Below, piece after piece: positions 1 through 8,255 of a stretch of 64,000 nucleotides of DNA. Location: positions 1-64,000 of the forward strand of contig NZ_QGSY01000340.1 of NCBI RefSeq assembly GCF_003857035.1, read 5' to 3'. Each line of letters opens with the position of its first letter. Position 1 is the stretch's first letter. A program made the translations under genes and the position numbers. The notes under the pieces are model-generated. The model searched no databases. It was not told the origin of the DNA and saw only the letters and a program-made list of their open reading frames with translations. The DNA is from Micromonospora arida (lineage in GTDB: Bacteria; Actinomycetota; Actinomycetes; Mycobacteriales; Micromonosporaceae).

Positions 1-36
1 GGCGCCGGACGGGAGGCGGGGCGCCGGACGGGAGGC
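1..36. repeat. Two tandem copies of a 17-bp GC-rich unit
   Basis: The unit GGCGCCGGACGGGAGGC occurs at 1-17 and again at 20-36, a period of 19 bp. The array may continue to the left of the window. It lies in the non-coding space beyond the 3' end of cysN. No function can be assigned. Confidence 0.7.
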
Positions 37-61
37 AGGGATGGAGATCGTGCTTGTTCAT

Positions 62-102
62 GGAAGTAGTGGCCTCGCCCCACGGGCGAGGCCACTACTT
101 CC
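62..102 (-). terminator. Perfect 19-bp hairpin downstream of cysN
   Basis: Positions 62-80 and 84-102 are exact reverse complements separated by the 3-nt loop CAC. The hairpin lies about 93 bp past the cysN stop on the minus strand. There is no clear U-tract, as is common for actinobacterial terminators. It would form equally well from transcription in either direction. Confidence 0.65.
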
Positions 103-122
103 TGGATCGAGCGCGATCTTGC

Positions 123-176
123 GAGCAGGGGCCGGCGCGCGAGCAGGGGCCGGCGCGCGAGCAGGGGCCGGCGCGC
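123..176. repeat. Three tandem copies of an 18-bp unit
   Basis: GAGCAGGGGCCGGCGCGC is repeated exactly at 123-140, 141-158 and 159-176, followed by a partial GAGC. It sits between the cysN stop and the 62-102 hairpin. Each unit contains the self-complementary core GCCGGC, so alternative stems are possible. Low-complexity open frames across it are artefacts of the repeat. Confidence 0.8.
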
Positions 177-194
177 GAGCCGGTGGGTTTGGGG

Positions 195-1523
195 TTAGCT
201 GGCTTCGACGATCATGGCGGCGCCTACCGTGCGGTTGGTCGCCTCGTCGATGATGACGAAGCCGCCGGTGGTGCGGTTACGGCGGTACTCGTCGGCCAGC
301 AGCGGCACCGTCGTGCGCAGTCGCACCCGGCCGATCTCGTTGAGCCGTAGTTCGTCGGCGGACTCGTCGCGGTGCAGGGAGTTGATGTCCAGCCGGTAGT
401 GCAGCCCGCGCACGATCGCCCGTGCCGACCGGGTGGTGTGCTTGATCGCGTACCGGCCGCCGACCCGCAGCGGGGCCGTCTCGTCCATCCAGCAGACCAT
501 CGCCTCGATGTCCTGGGCCACCGCCGGTGCGTTGTTCGGCCGGCAGATCAGGTCACCCCGCGAGATGTCGATCTCGTCGGCCAGTCGTACCGTCACCGAC
601 ATCGGCGGGAACGCCTCCGGGACCGGCCCGTCGGCGGTCTCCACGGCGGCGATCCGGCTGGTGAAGCCGGACGGCAGCACCATCACCTCGTCACCCGGCT
701 TCAGCACGCCGGAGGCGACCTGGCCGGCGTAGCCGCGGTAGTCGGTGACCGTGGTGGACTGCGGGCGGATCACGTACTGGACCGGGAACCGGACGTCGAC
801 CAGGTTGCGGTCGCTGGCGATGTGCACCCGCTCCAGGTGGTGCAGCAGCGACGGGCCCTCGTACCAGGGCATGTTGTCCGACCGGGTGACGATGTTGTCG
901 CCGCGCAACGCGGAGACCGGCACCACGGTCAGGTCCGGTACGTCGAGCTTCGCCGCGAACGCGGTGAACTCGTCGGCGATCCGCTCGTAGACCTCCTGCG
1001 ACCAGTCGACCAGGTCCATCTTGTTGACACAGAGGACCAGGTGCGGCACCCGCAGCAGGGAGCAGAGGAACGCGTGCCGGCGGGACTGCTCGACGAGGCC
1101 CTTGCGCGCGTCCACCAGGATCAACGCCAGGTCCGCGGTCGACGCCCCGGTGACCATGTTGCGGGTGTACTGGATGTGGCCTGGGGTGTCGGCGATGATG
1201 AACTTGCGCCGGGGGGTGGCGAAGTACCGGTACGCCACGTCGATGGTGATGCCCTGCTCCCGCTCGGCACGCAGACCGTCGGTGAGCAACGCCAGGTTGG
1301 TGTATTCGTCACCGCGGGCCGCGCTGACCGCCTCCACGGCGGCCAACTGGTCGGTGAAGAGCGACTTGGTGTCGTAGAGCAGCCGCCCGATCAGGGTCGA
1401 CTTCCCGTCGTCCACACTGCCGGCGGTGGCGAACCGCAGCAGGTCCATCGGCCGGGCCTCCGGCCCGGCCCCGGTGACAGCCCGGGCCTCCGCATTCTCG
1501 GACGCCACGATCTCGGTGCTCAT
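195..1523 (-). CDS. cysN: Sulfate adenylyltransferase subunit 1 (GTPase)
   Basis: This 442-residue protein is the GTPase subunit of ATP sulfurylase. It couples GTP hydrolysis to APS formation by its partner CysD in assimilatory sulfate activation. The translation-factor GTPase motifs are intact: GSVDDGKST at 35-43, the GIT switch I region at 91-93, DTPGH at 112-116 and NKMD at 167-170. EF-Tu-like beta-barrel domains follow. The length matches stand-alone CysN; there is no fused C-terminal APS kinase as in NodQ/CysNC proteins. The ATG overlaps the cysD stop in an ATGA junction, so translation is probably coupled to cysD. Confidence 0.95.
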   Translation of the reverse strand: MSTEIVASENAEARAVTGAGPEARPMDLLRFATAGSVDDGKSTLIGRLLYDTKSLFTDQLAAVEAVSAARGDEYTNLALLTDGLRAEREQGITIDVAYRYFATPRRKFIIADTPGHIQYTRNMVTGASTADLALILVDARKGLVEQSRRHAFLCSLLRVPHLVLCVNKMDLVDWSQEVYERIADEFTAFAAKLDVPDLTVVPVSALRGDNIVTRSDNMPWYEGPSLLHHLERVHIASDRNLVDVRFPVQYVIRPQSTTVTDYRGYAGQVASGVLKPGDEVMVLPSGFTSRIAAVETADGPVPEAFPPMSVTVRLADEIDISRGDLICRPNNAPAVAQDIEAMVCWMDETAPLRVGGRYAIKHTTRSARAIVRGLHYRLDINSLHRDESADELRLNEIGRVRLRTTVPLLADEYRRNRTTGGFVIIDEATNRTVGAAMIVEAS

Positions 1524-2434
1524 CAGAAGTAGCCCTCCCGCTTGCGGTCCTCCATGGCGGCCTCACTGACCCGGTCGTCACCACGGGTGGCGCCGCGCTC
1601 GGTGATCCGGGTGGCCGCCACCTCCTCGATGACCTTCTCCACGGTGTCCGCGTCGGAACGGACCGCGGCGGTGCAGGAGGCGTCGCCGACGGTGCGGTAG
1701 CGCACCTGTGCCTTGAACCGCTCCTCACCCGCGCGGGGGCGGAAGAACTCGTTGACGGCGTAGAACATGCCGTCCCGCTCGATCACCTCGCGCTCGTGCG
1801 CGTAGTAGATCGACGGCAGCGGGATGCGCTCCCGGGCGATGTAGTGCCAGACGTCCAGCTCGGTCCAGTTGGACAGCGGGAAGACCCGGATCGACTCACC
1901 CGGGTGGTGCCGGCCGTTGTACAGCGACCACAGCTCCGGTCGCTGGTTCTTCGGGTCCCACTGACCGAACTCGTCGCGGAAGCTGAACACCCGCTCCTTC
2001 GCCCGGGCCTTTTCCTCGTCCCGGCGGGCGCCACCGAACAGCGCGTCGAAGCGGTGCTTCTCCACCGCGTCCAGCAGCACCGGTGTCTGGATCCGGTTGC
2101 GCATGCCGTCACCGGACTCCCGGACCATGCCGCTGGCCAGGGCCTCCGGCACGCTCGCCACCACGAGTTGCAACCCCAGCTCGGCGACCCGTTGGTCGCG
2201 GTATTCCAGGACCTCGGGGAAGTTGTGCCCGGTGTCGACGTGCATGACCGGGAAGGGGATGTTGGCCGGGGCGAACGCCTTCTGCGCGAGCCGCAGCATG
2301 ACGATCGAGTCCTTGCCACCGGAGAAGAGCATCACCGGGCGTTCCATCTCGGCGACCACCTCGCGCATCACGAAGATGCTCTCCGCTTCCAAGGCGTCCA
2401 GGTGGGAGACCTGGTACGCCGCGGGGGTGGTCAT
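1523..2434 (-). CDS. cysD: Sulfate adenylyltransferase subunit 2
   Basis: The 303-residue catalytic subunit of ATP sulfurylase makes adenosine 5'-phosphosulfate from ATP and sulfate. The PP-loop SGGKDS is at residues 38-43, in the context PVMLFSGGKDSIVML. I start at the ATG at 2434 (MTTPAAYQ), which fits the family N-terminus; an upstream ATG would add 20 unconserved residues. Its stop overlaps the cysN start by the ATGA junction. The gene lies 76 bp downstream of cysQ on the same strand, which suggests a cysQ-cysD-cysN transcription unit for sulfate activation with recycling of PAP. Confidence 0.94.
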   Translation of the reverse strand: MTTPAAYQVSHLDALEAESIFVMREVVAEMERPVMLFSGGKDSIVMLRLAQKAFAPANIPFPVMHVDTGHNFPEVLEYRDQRVAELGLQLVVASVPEALASGMVRESGDGMRNRIQTPVLLDAVEKHRFDALFGGARRDEEKARAKERVFSFRDEFGQWDPKNQRPELWSLYNGRHHPGESIRVFPLSNWTELDVWHYIARERIPLPSIYYAHEREVIERDGMFYAVNEFFRPRAGEERFKAQVRYRTVGDASCTAAVRSDADTVEKVIEEVAATRITERGATRGDDRVSEAAMEDRKREGYF

Positions 2435-2509
2435 GACACCGGCTCGATTCGCTCGCTCATCCGATTTCCAGACCTTTCCGGTCGGGCATGTCAAGAAAGT
2501 TCGCTCAGG

Positions 2510-3340
2510 CTACCCGGAATGTTTCTGCAGCGCTGCAAGCAACCGGGTGGCGAGATCCTTGCGGCAGACCAGGAGGTCGGGCAGCCGCGGATCCGCCTCG
2601 TTGTATTTCAGCGCAGAACCGTCGATCCGGGAAGCGTGCAGTCCGGTGGCCGTCGCCACAGCGATCGGGGCCGCCGAGTCCCACTCGTACTGCCCACCTG
2701 CGTGGATGTACGCGTCCACCTCGCCGGTGACCACGGCGGCGATTTTCGCTCCGGCCGAGCCCATCGGCACCAGGTGCGCCCCGACGTCCTCGGCCAGATC
2801 GGTCAGGAAGACCGGCGGCCGGCTCCGGCTCGCGGCCAGGCGGATCTTCCGCTCGCCGGCCGTCGCCGCCTCCACGGTCATCGGCGGGTACGCCGGCGGG
2901 TAGTCCGTGCCCAGCACCCGGTGCTGCGCCGGCAAGCCCACCGCCCCGGCGACCAGCCCGTGCGGGCTCGGCGCGTTGCGCGCCCAGAGCGCCACGTGCA
3001 CCGCCCAGTCCGAGCGGCCCTCCTCGGAGAACTCCCGGGTGCCGTCCAACGGGTCGACGATCCACACCCGGTCCGCGTTCAACCGCGACACCGCTCCGGT
3101 GTTCACCTCCGCGGCCCAGGCCAACCGCGACCCCTCGTCCTCCTCGGAGAGCACCGCGTCACCCGGACGCCACTTCGCCAACTCCGTGCGGATCAGGTCG
3201 TGCGACACCTTGTCCCCGGCCGACTTCAGCGCGCCGGCGTCGGCGAAACCCATCTCTGTGCGCAGGTCGAGCAGCGCCTGCCCGGCTCGGGACGCCAACC
3301 ATCGGGCGAACGCGCCATCGATCATCGGAGGACTGCTCAT
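2510..3340 (-). CDS. cysQ: 3'(2'),5'-bisphosphate nucleotidase, CysQ-type
   Basis: A 276-residue inositol-monophosphatase-fold phosphatase. Metal-site motifs are visible: SEEDE at 65-69, VDPLDGTREF at 95-104 and WDSAAP at 220-225. CysQ enzymes hydrolyse 3'-phosphoadenosine 5'-phosphate (or PAPS) and relieve its inhibition of sulfur assimilation. Its position upstream of cysDN on the same strand supports this over inositol monophosphatase activity. I use the ATG at 3340; the open frame continues upstream into an Arg-rich stretch that looks non-coding. The 130 bp upstream probably contain the operon promoter, but no box is clear. Confidence 0.88.
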   Translation of the reverse strand: MSSPPMIDGAFARWLASRAGQALLDLRTEMGFADAGALKSAGDKVSHDLIRTELAKWRPGDAVLSEEDEGSRLAWAAEVNTGAVSRLNADRVWIVDPLDGTREFSEEGRSDWAVHVALWARNAPSPHGLVAGAVGLPAQHRVLGTDYPPAYPPMTVEAATAGERKIRLAASRSRPPVFLTDLAEDVGAHLVPMGSAGAKIAAVVTGEVDAYIHAGGQYEWDSAAPIAVATATGLHASRIDGSALKYNEADPRLPDLLVCRKDLATRLLAALQKHSG

Positions 3341-3472
3341 CTGTCCGCTCCCGTCGCCTCGCCGCGCCGCCCGCACGGGCCGATCCGCCGCGACTCGCGT
3401 CGCCGGTCGCGGCACGCTGAAAGGCGCAGACTACCGGCCCGCCGTTTCCGATTCGGGTACGCCCCGCCCGGC

Positions 3473-4063
3473 TCAGCCGCCGTGGTAGAGGTTCTGGGTC
3501 GGCTCCACGCCCTTGGTGATCACCGACTCCACCACGTCGGCGGCCCGGTCCACCAGGAAATCCAGCTCCTTGCGCTCGGCCGCGCCAAAATCCGACAGCA
3601 CGTAATCCGCCGGATCCTGCCGCCCCGGCGGTCGGCCAACGCCGAACCGCACCCGGGCGTAGTCCTTGGTCCCCAACGACTTCGACATCGAACGCAGGCC
3701 GTTGTGCCCGCCCTCGCCGCCGCCGAACTTGACCCGCACCTGGCCGAAGCCGATGTCCAGCTCGTCATGCACCGCGATCACCTGCGCGGTGGGCACCTTG
3801 TAGAACTGTGCCAATGCCGCGACCGGCCCGCCGGAGAGGTTCATGTACGTCAGTGGCTTGACCAGCACCAGCTTCGGGCCACCGAACCCCAGCCGCGCCT
3901 CGGCCACCTCGGCCACCGCCCGCTTGTGCCGGCCGAAACGCGCACTCACCCGCCCGGCCAGCAGCTCGGCCACCATGAACCCGACGTTGTGCCGGTTGCC
4001 GGCGTACTCCCGACCCGGGTTTCCCAGGCCGACCACCAGCCACGGCCCCGCCTCGTCCGTCAC
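3473..4063 (-). CDS. pth: Peptidyl-tRNA hydrolase
   Basis: A 196-residue enzyme that releases peptides from peptidyl-tRNA dropped by ribosomes. Family signatures are GLGNPG at 12-17, the catalytic His25 in NRHNVGF, HDELD at 99-103 and GHNGLRS at 119-125. The start is the GTG at 4063, preceded by a GAAGGGA ribosome site. Pth following rplY is the classic actinobacterial order, as in M. tuberculosis Rv1015c-Rv1014c. A hairpin at 4107-4142 lies between the two genes, so pth may have its own promoter or depend on read-through. Confidence 0.95.
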   Translation of the reverse strand: MTDEAGPWLVVGLGNPGREYAGNRHNVGFMVAELLAGRVSARFGRHKRAVAEVAEARLGFGGPKLVLVKPLTYMNLSGGPVAALAQFYKVPTAQVIAVHDELDIGFGQVRVKFGGGEGGHNGLRSMSKSLGTKDYARVRFGVGRPPGRQDPADYVLSDFGAAERKELDFLVDRAADVVESVITKGVEPTQNLYHGG

Positions 4064-4106
4064 GACCCGTCCCTTCCGACGCCCATCCCACCGACTCCCG
4101 ATATGC

Positions 4107-4142
4107 CGACAGGCGCCCCCGAACATCCGGGGACGCCTGTCG
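4107..4142 (-). terminator. Hairpin between rplY and pth
   Basis: CGACAGGCG at 4107-4115 pairs with CGCCTGTCG at 4134-4142, and the inner CCCCG and CGGGG segments extend the stem. It begins 16 bp past the rplY stop on the minus strand. It is probably a terminator or attenuator in the rplY-pth unit. Confidence 0.6.
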
Positions 4143-4157
4143 CACAGTACGAACCGA

Positions 4158-4853
4158 TCAGGCCTCGGCGCGCGCCTCGGTCGTCTCGGCGCCCTCGGCC
4201 GGGGCGGCGTCCGCGCCCTCGGAGCCCTCGGTGGTCTCGCCGACCTCGGCCTCGGCCTCGTCGGTGGCAACCTCGACCTCGGGCAGCGTCGCCTCGAGCT
4301 GCTCGGCGGTCGGGGCGGCGGTCACCGACGCAACGGTCAGCTCCGAGTCGACGGCCAGCTCGACGCCGGTCGGCAGCTCGACATCACCGGCGGTCACCAG
4401 GGTGCCCGCCTCCAGGCCCTCGATCGACGCCTCGAGGTGGTCCGGAACCTTGGTGGCGTCCGCGGTCACCGAGAGGGTGTCGTGGTCGTGCACGATCAGG
4501 GTGTCCCGGGCGGCCTCGCCGGTCAGCTGGACCGGGACCTCGACGGTGACCTTCTCGCCCCGGCGGACCAGGATCAGGTCGACGTGCTCGAAGGTGTCGC
4601 GGATCGGGTCACGCTGGATCGCCTTCGGCAGCGCCAGCACCTGGGTGCCGTCGGCGATGTCGATCGCGAAGAGCTGGTTGGCACCGCCCTTGCGGATCGC
4701 GGCGGCGAACTCCCGCGACGGCAGCGCGATGTGCTTGGGCTTCTCGCCGTGGCCGTACAGCACGGCGGGCACCTTGCCGGCCCGGCGGGTACGGCGGGCA
4801 CCACCCTTGCCGAACTCGGTACGGGGCTCGGCGCTGATCTTTACCTCGGACAC
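4158..4853 (-). CDS. rplY: 50S ribosomal protein L25/general stress protein Ctc
   Basis: A 231-residue L25/TL5/Ctc protein that binds 5S rRNA. The N-terminal L25 domain (residues about 1-95) begins VSEVKISAEPRTEFGKG and includes RAGKVPAVLYGHG. The beta-rich TL5 C-domain follows (about 100-190), then an acidic Glu/Ala-rich tail typical of actinobacterial members. Translation starts at the GTG at 4853, with AGGAG nine bases upstream. It is followed by pth, the usual gene order. Confidence 0.94.
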   Translation of the reverse strand: MSEVKISAEPRTEFGKGGARRTRRAGKVPAVLYGHGEKPKHIALPSREFAAAIRKGGANQLFAIDIADGTQVLALPKAIQRDPIRDTFEHVDLILVRRGEKVTVEVPVQLTGEAARDTLIVHDHDTLSVTADATKVPDHLEASIEGLEAGTLVTAGDVELPTGVELAVDSELTVASVTAAPTAEQLEATLPEVEVATDEAEAEVGETTEGSEGADAAPAEGAETTEARAEA

Positions 4854-5116
4854 GGGGAAACTCCTGATGCTTTTCGCTGCGGCGGCTTGTCGTCTAACGG
4901 TGCTGGGGCGAGGGGCTCGCTGGGGCTCATGCGTCATGAACGACTGCCCGGAGCACCGCGTCGATGACGGTGCCTCCGTGCGGCGCTTTTCAGCGGCCCG
5001 CCGGGCACCCTCGCCGTGGCAACCGCACCAGTCTACCCGAGCTGTTTCCAGGGTTTCCGGCAGTCCCCGATCACGGCTCGAGACCGGCGCGTGGGTGGTG
5101 CTCCCACCAGCGTGCC

Positions 5117-5181
5117 GGCCCCGTTTCCACCAGTTTGCCAGCCCCGCCCCCGCCAGCGTGTCGAGTGGCGGAAACGGGGCC
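5117..5181 (-). terminator. Inverted repeat downstream of prs
   Basis: GGCCCCGTTTCC at 5117-5128 is exactly complementary to GGAAACGGGGCC at 5170-5181, with a loop of about 41 nt. It begins 6 bp past the prs stop. The long loop makes it weaker as an intrinsic terminator than the short-loop hairpins elsewhere in the window. Confidence 0.45.
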
Positions 5182-5186
5182 CAGGA

Positions 5187-6167
5187 TCAGCTCAGGCCAC
5201 CGAAGAGGGTGGTCACCGAGCCGTCGTCGAAGACCTCCCGGATCGCCCGCGCCAGCAGCGGCGCGATCGACAGCACGGTGAGCTTGTCCAGCTGCTTCTC
5301 CGGCGGGAGCGGCAGCGTGTTCGTCACCACGATCTCGCTGATCGAGCTGTTCTTCAGCCGCTCGGTGGCCGGATCGGACAGCAACGCGTGGGTGGACGCG
5401 ACCACGATCTCCGCCGCGCCCGACTCCTTGAGTATGTCGGCGGCCTTGGCGATGGTGCCCCCGGTGTCGATCATGTCGTCGACGATCAGGCAGACCCGGC
5501 CCTCCACCTCGCCGACCACCCGGTTCGCCACGACCTGGTTCGGCTTCATCGGGTCACGGGTCTTGTGGATGAACGCCAGAGGGCAGCCGCCCAACCGGTC
5601 GGTCCACCGCTCGGCCACCCGCACCCGGCCCGAATCCGGTGCCACCACGGTCATCGGCCGGCCGGCGTACTTGTGCTCCACGTACTCGGCCAGGATGTCC
5701 ATCGCGAAGAGGTGGTCCACGGGGCCGTCGAAGAAGCCCTGGATCTGCGCGGTGTGCAGGTCGACGGTGAGGATGCGGTTCGCGCCGGCGGTCTTCAGCA
5801 GGTCCGCCACCAGGCGGGCCGAGATCGGCTCCCGGCCGCGGTGCTTCTTGTCCTGGCGGGCGTACGGGTAGAACGGCAGCACCACGGTGATCCGCTTGGC
5901 CGACCCCCGCTTCAGCGCGTCCACCATGATCAGGGTCTCCATGACCCAGGTGTTCACCCCGTGCGTGACGGACTGCACCACGAAGGCGTCCGAACCACGT
6001 ACCGAGTCCTTGAACCGTACGAAGAGCTCGCCGTTGGCGAACTCGTACGCGTCGGCTGGCGTCGGCGCGACGCCGAGCACCTCGCCGATCTCCTTGGCCA
6101 ACTCCGGAAAGCCACGTCCGGAAAAGAGCATCAGGCTTTTGCGGTTTTCGGCGACGATGCTGCCCAT
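5187..6167 (-). CDS. prs: Ribose-phosphate pyrophosphokinase
   Basis: A 326-residue PRPP synthetase that transfers pyrophosphate from ATP to ribose 5-phosphate, feeding nucleotide, histidine, tryptophan and NAD synthesis. Family features include LMLFSGRGFPELA near the N-terminus, the flexible-loop region ARQDKKHRGREPIS, VDLHTAQIQGFF and the PRPP-binding segment IVDDMIDTGGTI. The ATG at 6167 has GGGAGC upstream. It lies 58 bp downstream of glmU on the same strand, the conserved glmU-prs pair of actinobacteria. Confidence 0.96.
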   Translation of the reverse strand: MGSIVAENRKSLMLFSGRGFPELAKEIGEVLGVAPTPADAYEFANGELFVRFKDSVRGSDAFVVQSVTHGVNTWVMETLIMVDALKRGSAKRITVVLPFYPYARQDKKHRGREPISARLVADLLKTAGANRILTVDLHTAQIQGFFDGPVDHLFAMDILAEYVEHKYAGRPMTVVAPDSGRVRVAERWTDRLGGCPLAFIHKTRDPMKPNQVVANRVVGEVEGRVCLIVDDMIDTGGTIAKAADILKESGAAEIVVASTHALLSDPATERLKNSSISEIVVTNTLPLPPEKQLDKLTVLSIAPLLARAIREVFDDGSVTTLFGGLS

Positions 6168-6225
6168 GGGCCCGTCTGCTCCCGTTATGTCGGCGGTACC
6201 CGACCCGGTGGTGGTGGGTCAGGGA

Positions 6226-7758
6226 CTATTCGGTTGCAGTATCTCCCGCGCCGGATGCGCCGCCCACCGTCTCGGTCGCCCCGTGGATTGCCTCACTGTG
6301 GCTTGCGGCACCGGTCGTACCGGACGCACCCTTCGCGTCGCGGGCCCGCTGCGCCGCCTCCGCCGCGGCGGTGCCGGCGCGCCGCATGACCACCCAGCCC
6401 TCGATGTTGCGCTGGCGCGCCCGGGCGACGCCCATCGCCCCGGCCGGCACGTCGTCGACGATCACCGAACCGGCCGCCGTGTACGCCCCGTCGCCCACTT
6501 CGACCGGTGCCACGAACATGTTGTCCGCACCGGTCCGCGCGTGGCTGCCGATCACCGTGCGGTGCTTGTTGACCCCGTCGTAGTTCACGAAGACCGACGC
6601 GGCGCCGATGTTGGTCTGCTCGCCGATCGTCGCGTCGCCGACGTACGTCAGGTGCGGCACCTTCGCGCCGGCGCCGATCTGTGAGTTCTTCACCTCGACG
6701 AAGGTGCCGACCTTCGCCTTCTCGGCCAACTGGGCGGCCGGCCGCAGGTACGCGTACGGCCCGACGGTCGCGCCCGCGCCCACCTCGGCGCCGACGGCGT
6801 GACTGCGGATCACCGACGCGGCGGGGCCGACGATCGTGTCGATCAGGGTGACGTCCGGCCCGATCAGCGCGCCCGCGCCGACCACCGTGCCGCCGCGCAA
6901 CTGGGTGTTCTGGTCGACCACCGCGTCCCGGTCCAGTGCGACAGTCACGTCGATCCAGGTGGTGGCGGGGTCGAGCAGGCTCACCCCGGTGCGCATCCAC
7001 GCCTCGTTGATCCGGTCGCGCAGCAGCCGACGCAACGTGGCCAGCTCCACCCGGTCGTTGCAGCCCAACGTCTCGACGTGGTCCCCGGCGACGTGCACCG
7101 CCACCGGCTCGCCGGCGGAACGGAGCAGACCGAAGACGTCGGTCAGGTACTCCTCGCCCTGGTCGTTGTCGGTGGAGAGCTTGCCCAGCGCCTCGCGCAG
7201 CCGCGCCGCGTCGAACGCGTAGATGCCGGCGTTGATCTCCCGGATCGCGCGCTGCGTCGTGTCGGCATCGCGCTCCTCGACGATCTGCTCCAGGCGGCCG
7301 TCGGCGTCCCGCACGATTCGCCCGAGGCCGGTCGGGTCGGGCACCTCGGCGGCCAGCACGGTGGCCGCCGCGGCGGCCTCCTCGTGCGCGGTCACCAGCG
7401 CGCCCACCGTCTCGGGTCGCAGCAGGGGCACGTCACCGTTGATCACCACGACCGTTCCGGCACCGTCCGGTACGGCCTCCAGTGCGATCCGTACGGCATG
7501 CCCGGTGCCGAGCTGCTCGGCCTGGAGCACCGGAGTGGCGTCCGGGGCGACCTCGGACAGGTGCGCCCGCACCTGGTCGGCGCCGTGCCCCACCACGACG
7601 ACGGTGCGGTCCGCGCCCAACGGGGCGGCGGCGCTCAGCACGTGACCGAGGAGCGTTCGACCGAGCAGGGGGTGCAGCACCTTGGGCAGCGTCGACTTCA
7701 TCCGCTTGCCCTCACCGGCGGCAAGTACGACGACGGTACGGAGGTGGGGCTGGGGCAC
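6226..7758 (-). CDS. glmU: Bifunctional GlcNAc-1-P uridyltransferase/GlcN-1-P acetyltransferase
   Basis: A 510-residue enzyme for the last two steps of UDP-GlcNAc synthesis, supplying peptidoglycan precursors. The N-terminal pyrophosphorylase domain has LAAGEGKRMKSTLPKVLH at 13-30. The C-terminal half shows the left-handed beta-helix hexapeptide pattern and the acetyltransferase region around VPHLTYVGDATIGEQTNIG. The start is the GTG at 7758 with a GGGAG site upstream. The Ala/Gly-rich C-terminal tail after about residue 475 is longer than in E. coli and typical of actinobacteria. Confidence 0.96.
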   Translation of the reverse strand: MPQPHLRTVVVLAAGEGKRMKSTLPKVLHPLLGRTLLGHVLSAAAPLGADRTVVVVGHGADQVRAHLSEVAPDATPVLQAEQLGTGHAVRIALEAVPDGAGTVVVINGDVPLLRPETVGALVTAHEEAAAAATVLAAEVPDPTGLGRIVRDADGRLEQIVEERDADTTQRAIREINAGIYAFDAARLREALGKLSTDNDQGEEYLTDVFGLLRSAGEPVAVHVAGDHVETLGCNDRVELATLRRLLRDRINEAWMRTGVSLLDPATTWIDVTVALDRDAVVDQNTQLRGGTVVGAGALIGPDVTLIDTIVGPAASVIRSHAVGAEVGAGATVGPYAYLRPAAQLAEKAKVGTFVEVKNSQIGAGAKVPHLTYVGDATIGEQTNIGAASVFVNYDGVNKHRTVIGSHARTGADNMFVAPVEVGDGAYTAAGSVIVDDVPAGAMGVARARQRNIEGWVVMRRAGTAAAEAAQRARDAKGASGTTGAASHSEAIHGATETVGGASGAGDTATE

Positions 7759-7868
7759 GACGTGGCTCCCGTCGGGACGGCGGACACTCTCGCGGCCATG
7801 CTAGCCGCGGGGCCCGGCACGTTCCCCTCTTACCCCCACCGGACCCTAAAACGGGCGTAGGTGGGCAG

Positions 7869-7940
7869 CTCGGCCGCCAGGGTTCGAACCTGAAATACGG
7901 GTACCAAAGACCCGGGTGTTGCCAATTACACCACGGCCGA
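7869..7940 (-). tRNA. tRNA-Gln (anticodon TTG)
   Basis: Read on the minus strand this folds as a complete 72-nt cloverleaf. The acceptor stem TCGGCCG/CGGCCGA has a G discriminator base. The anticodon stem CGGGT/ACCCG encloses the loop CTTTGGT, giving anticodon TTG. The T-arm has the loop TTCGAAC. CCA is not encoded. It lies about 110 bp upstream of glmU; the remainder of the 7759-8255 gap holds no convincing gene. Confidence 0.95.
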
Positions 7941-8195
7941 TCAGCGACGCTGAGCACGTCGCAGGAGGGATGGACCATCCCGCCGCTACACCTTAGCGCC
8001 CCGGCCGCCGGACGCCAGCGCTCATCCCGCCGCACGGCGAGCGGTCGATGCCGTCGACCGTCCGGGTGTGGTCGGCCGACACCTCGGCCGCCCGCTTCCC
8101 GGGCCGGTCAGGCACCTGCCACCGTGCCGACTGACCTGCGACTTCGAGCAGTTACGCGAAGGCGATTCGAAACTTCCCCGTGCGATCTACGGGGC

Positions 8196-8226
8196 CGTAA
8201 GTTACGGTGACGTAGGCGTAAGTTAG
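8196..8226 (+). promoter_or_regulatory. Tandem CGTAAGTTA operator-like repeats
   Basis: CGTAAGTTACG (8196-8206) is an inverted repeat of CGTAA/TTACG around a central G. A near copy, CGTAAGTTAG, occurs at 8217-8226. The two starts are 21 bp apart, two helical turns, and lie 30-60 bp upstream of the desaturase start. This looks like a regulator-binding site; the TetR protein encoded downstream of the desaturase is one candidate. Confidence 0.5.
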
Positions 8227-8255
8227 TGATCGTTACCATTCCCCTGCGAGGTCCC

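Noticed and set aside
41..350. Open frames with Ala/Gly/Arg repeats across the tandem array
   Set aside because: They only translate the 18-bp tandem repeat and adjacent hairpin and overlap the 3' end of cysN; composition is not protein-like.
1796..4549. Very long plus-strand open frame opposite cysD, cysQ, pth and rplY
   Set aside because: It is a GC-rich shadow frame; the minus-strand genes carry clear enzyme motifs and the opposite product is Arg/Pro-rich without domains.
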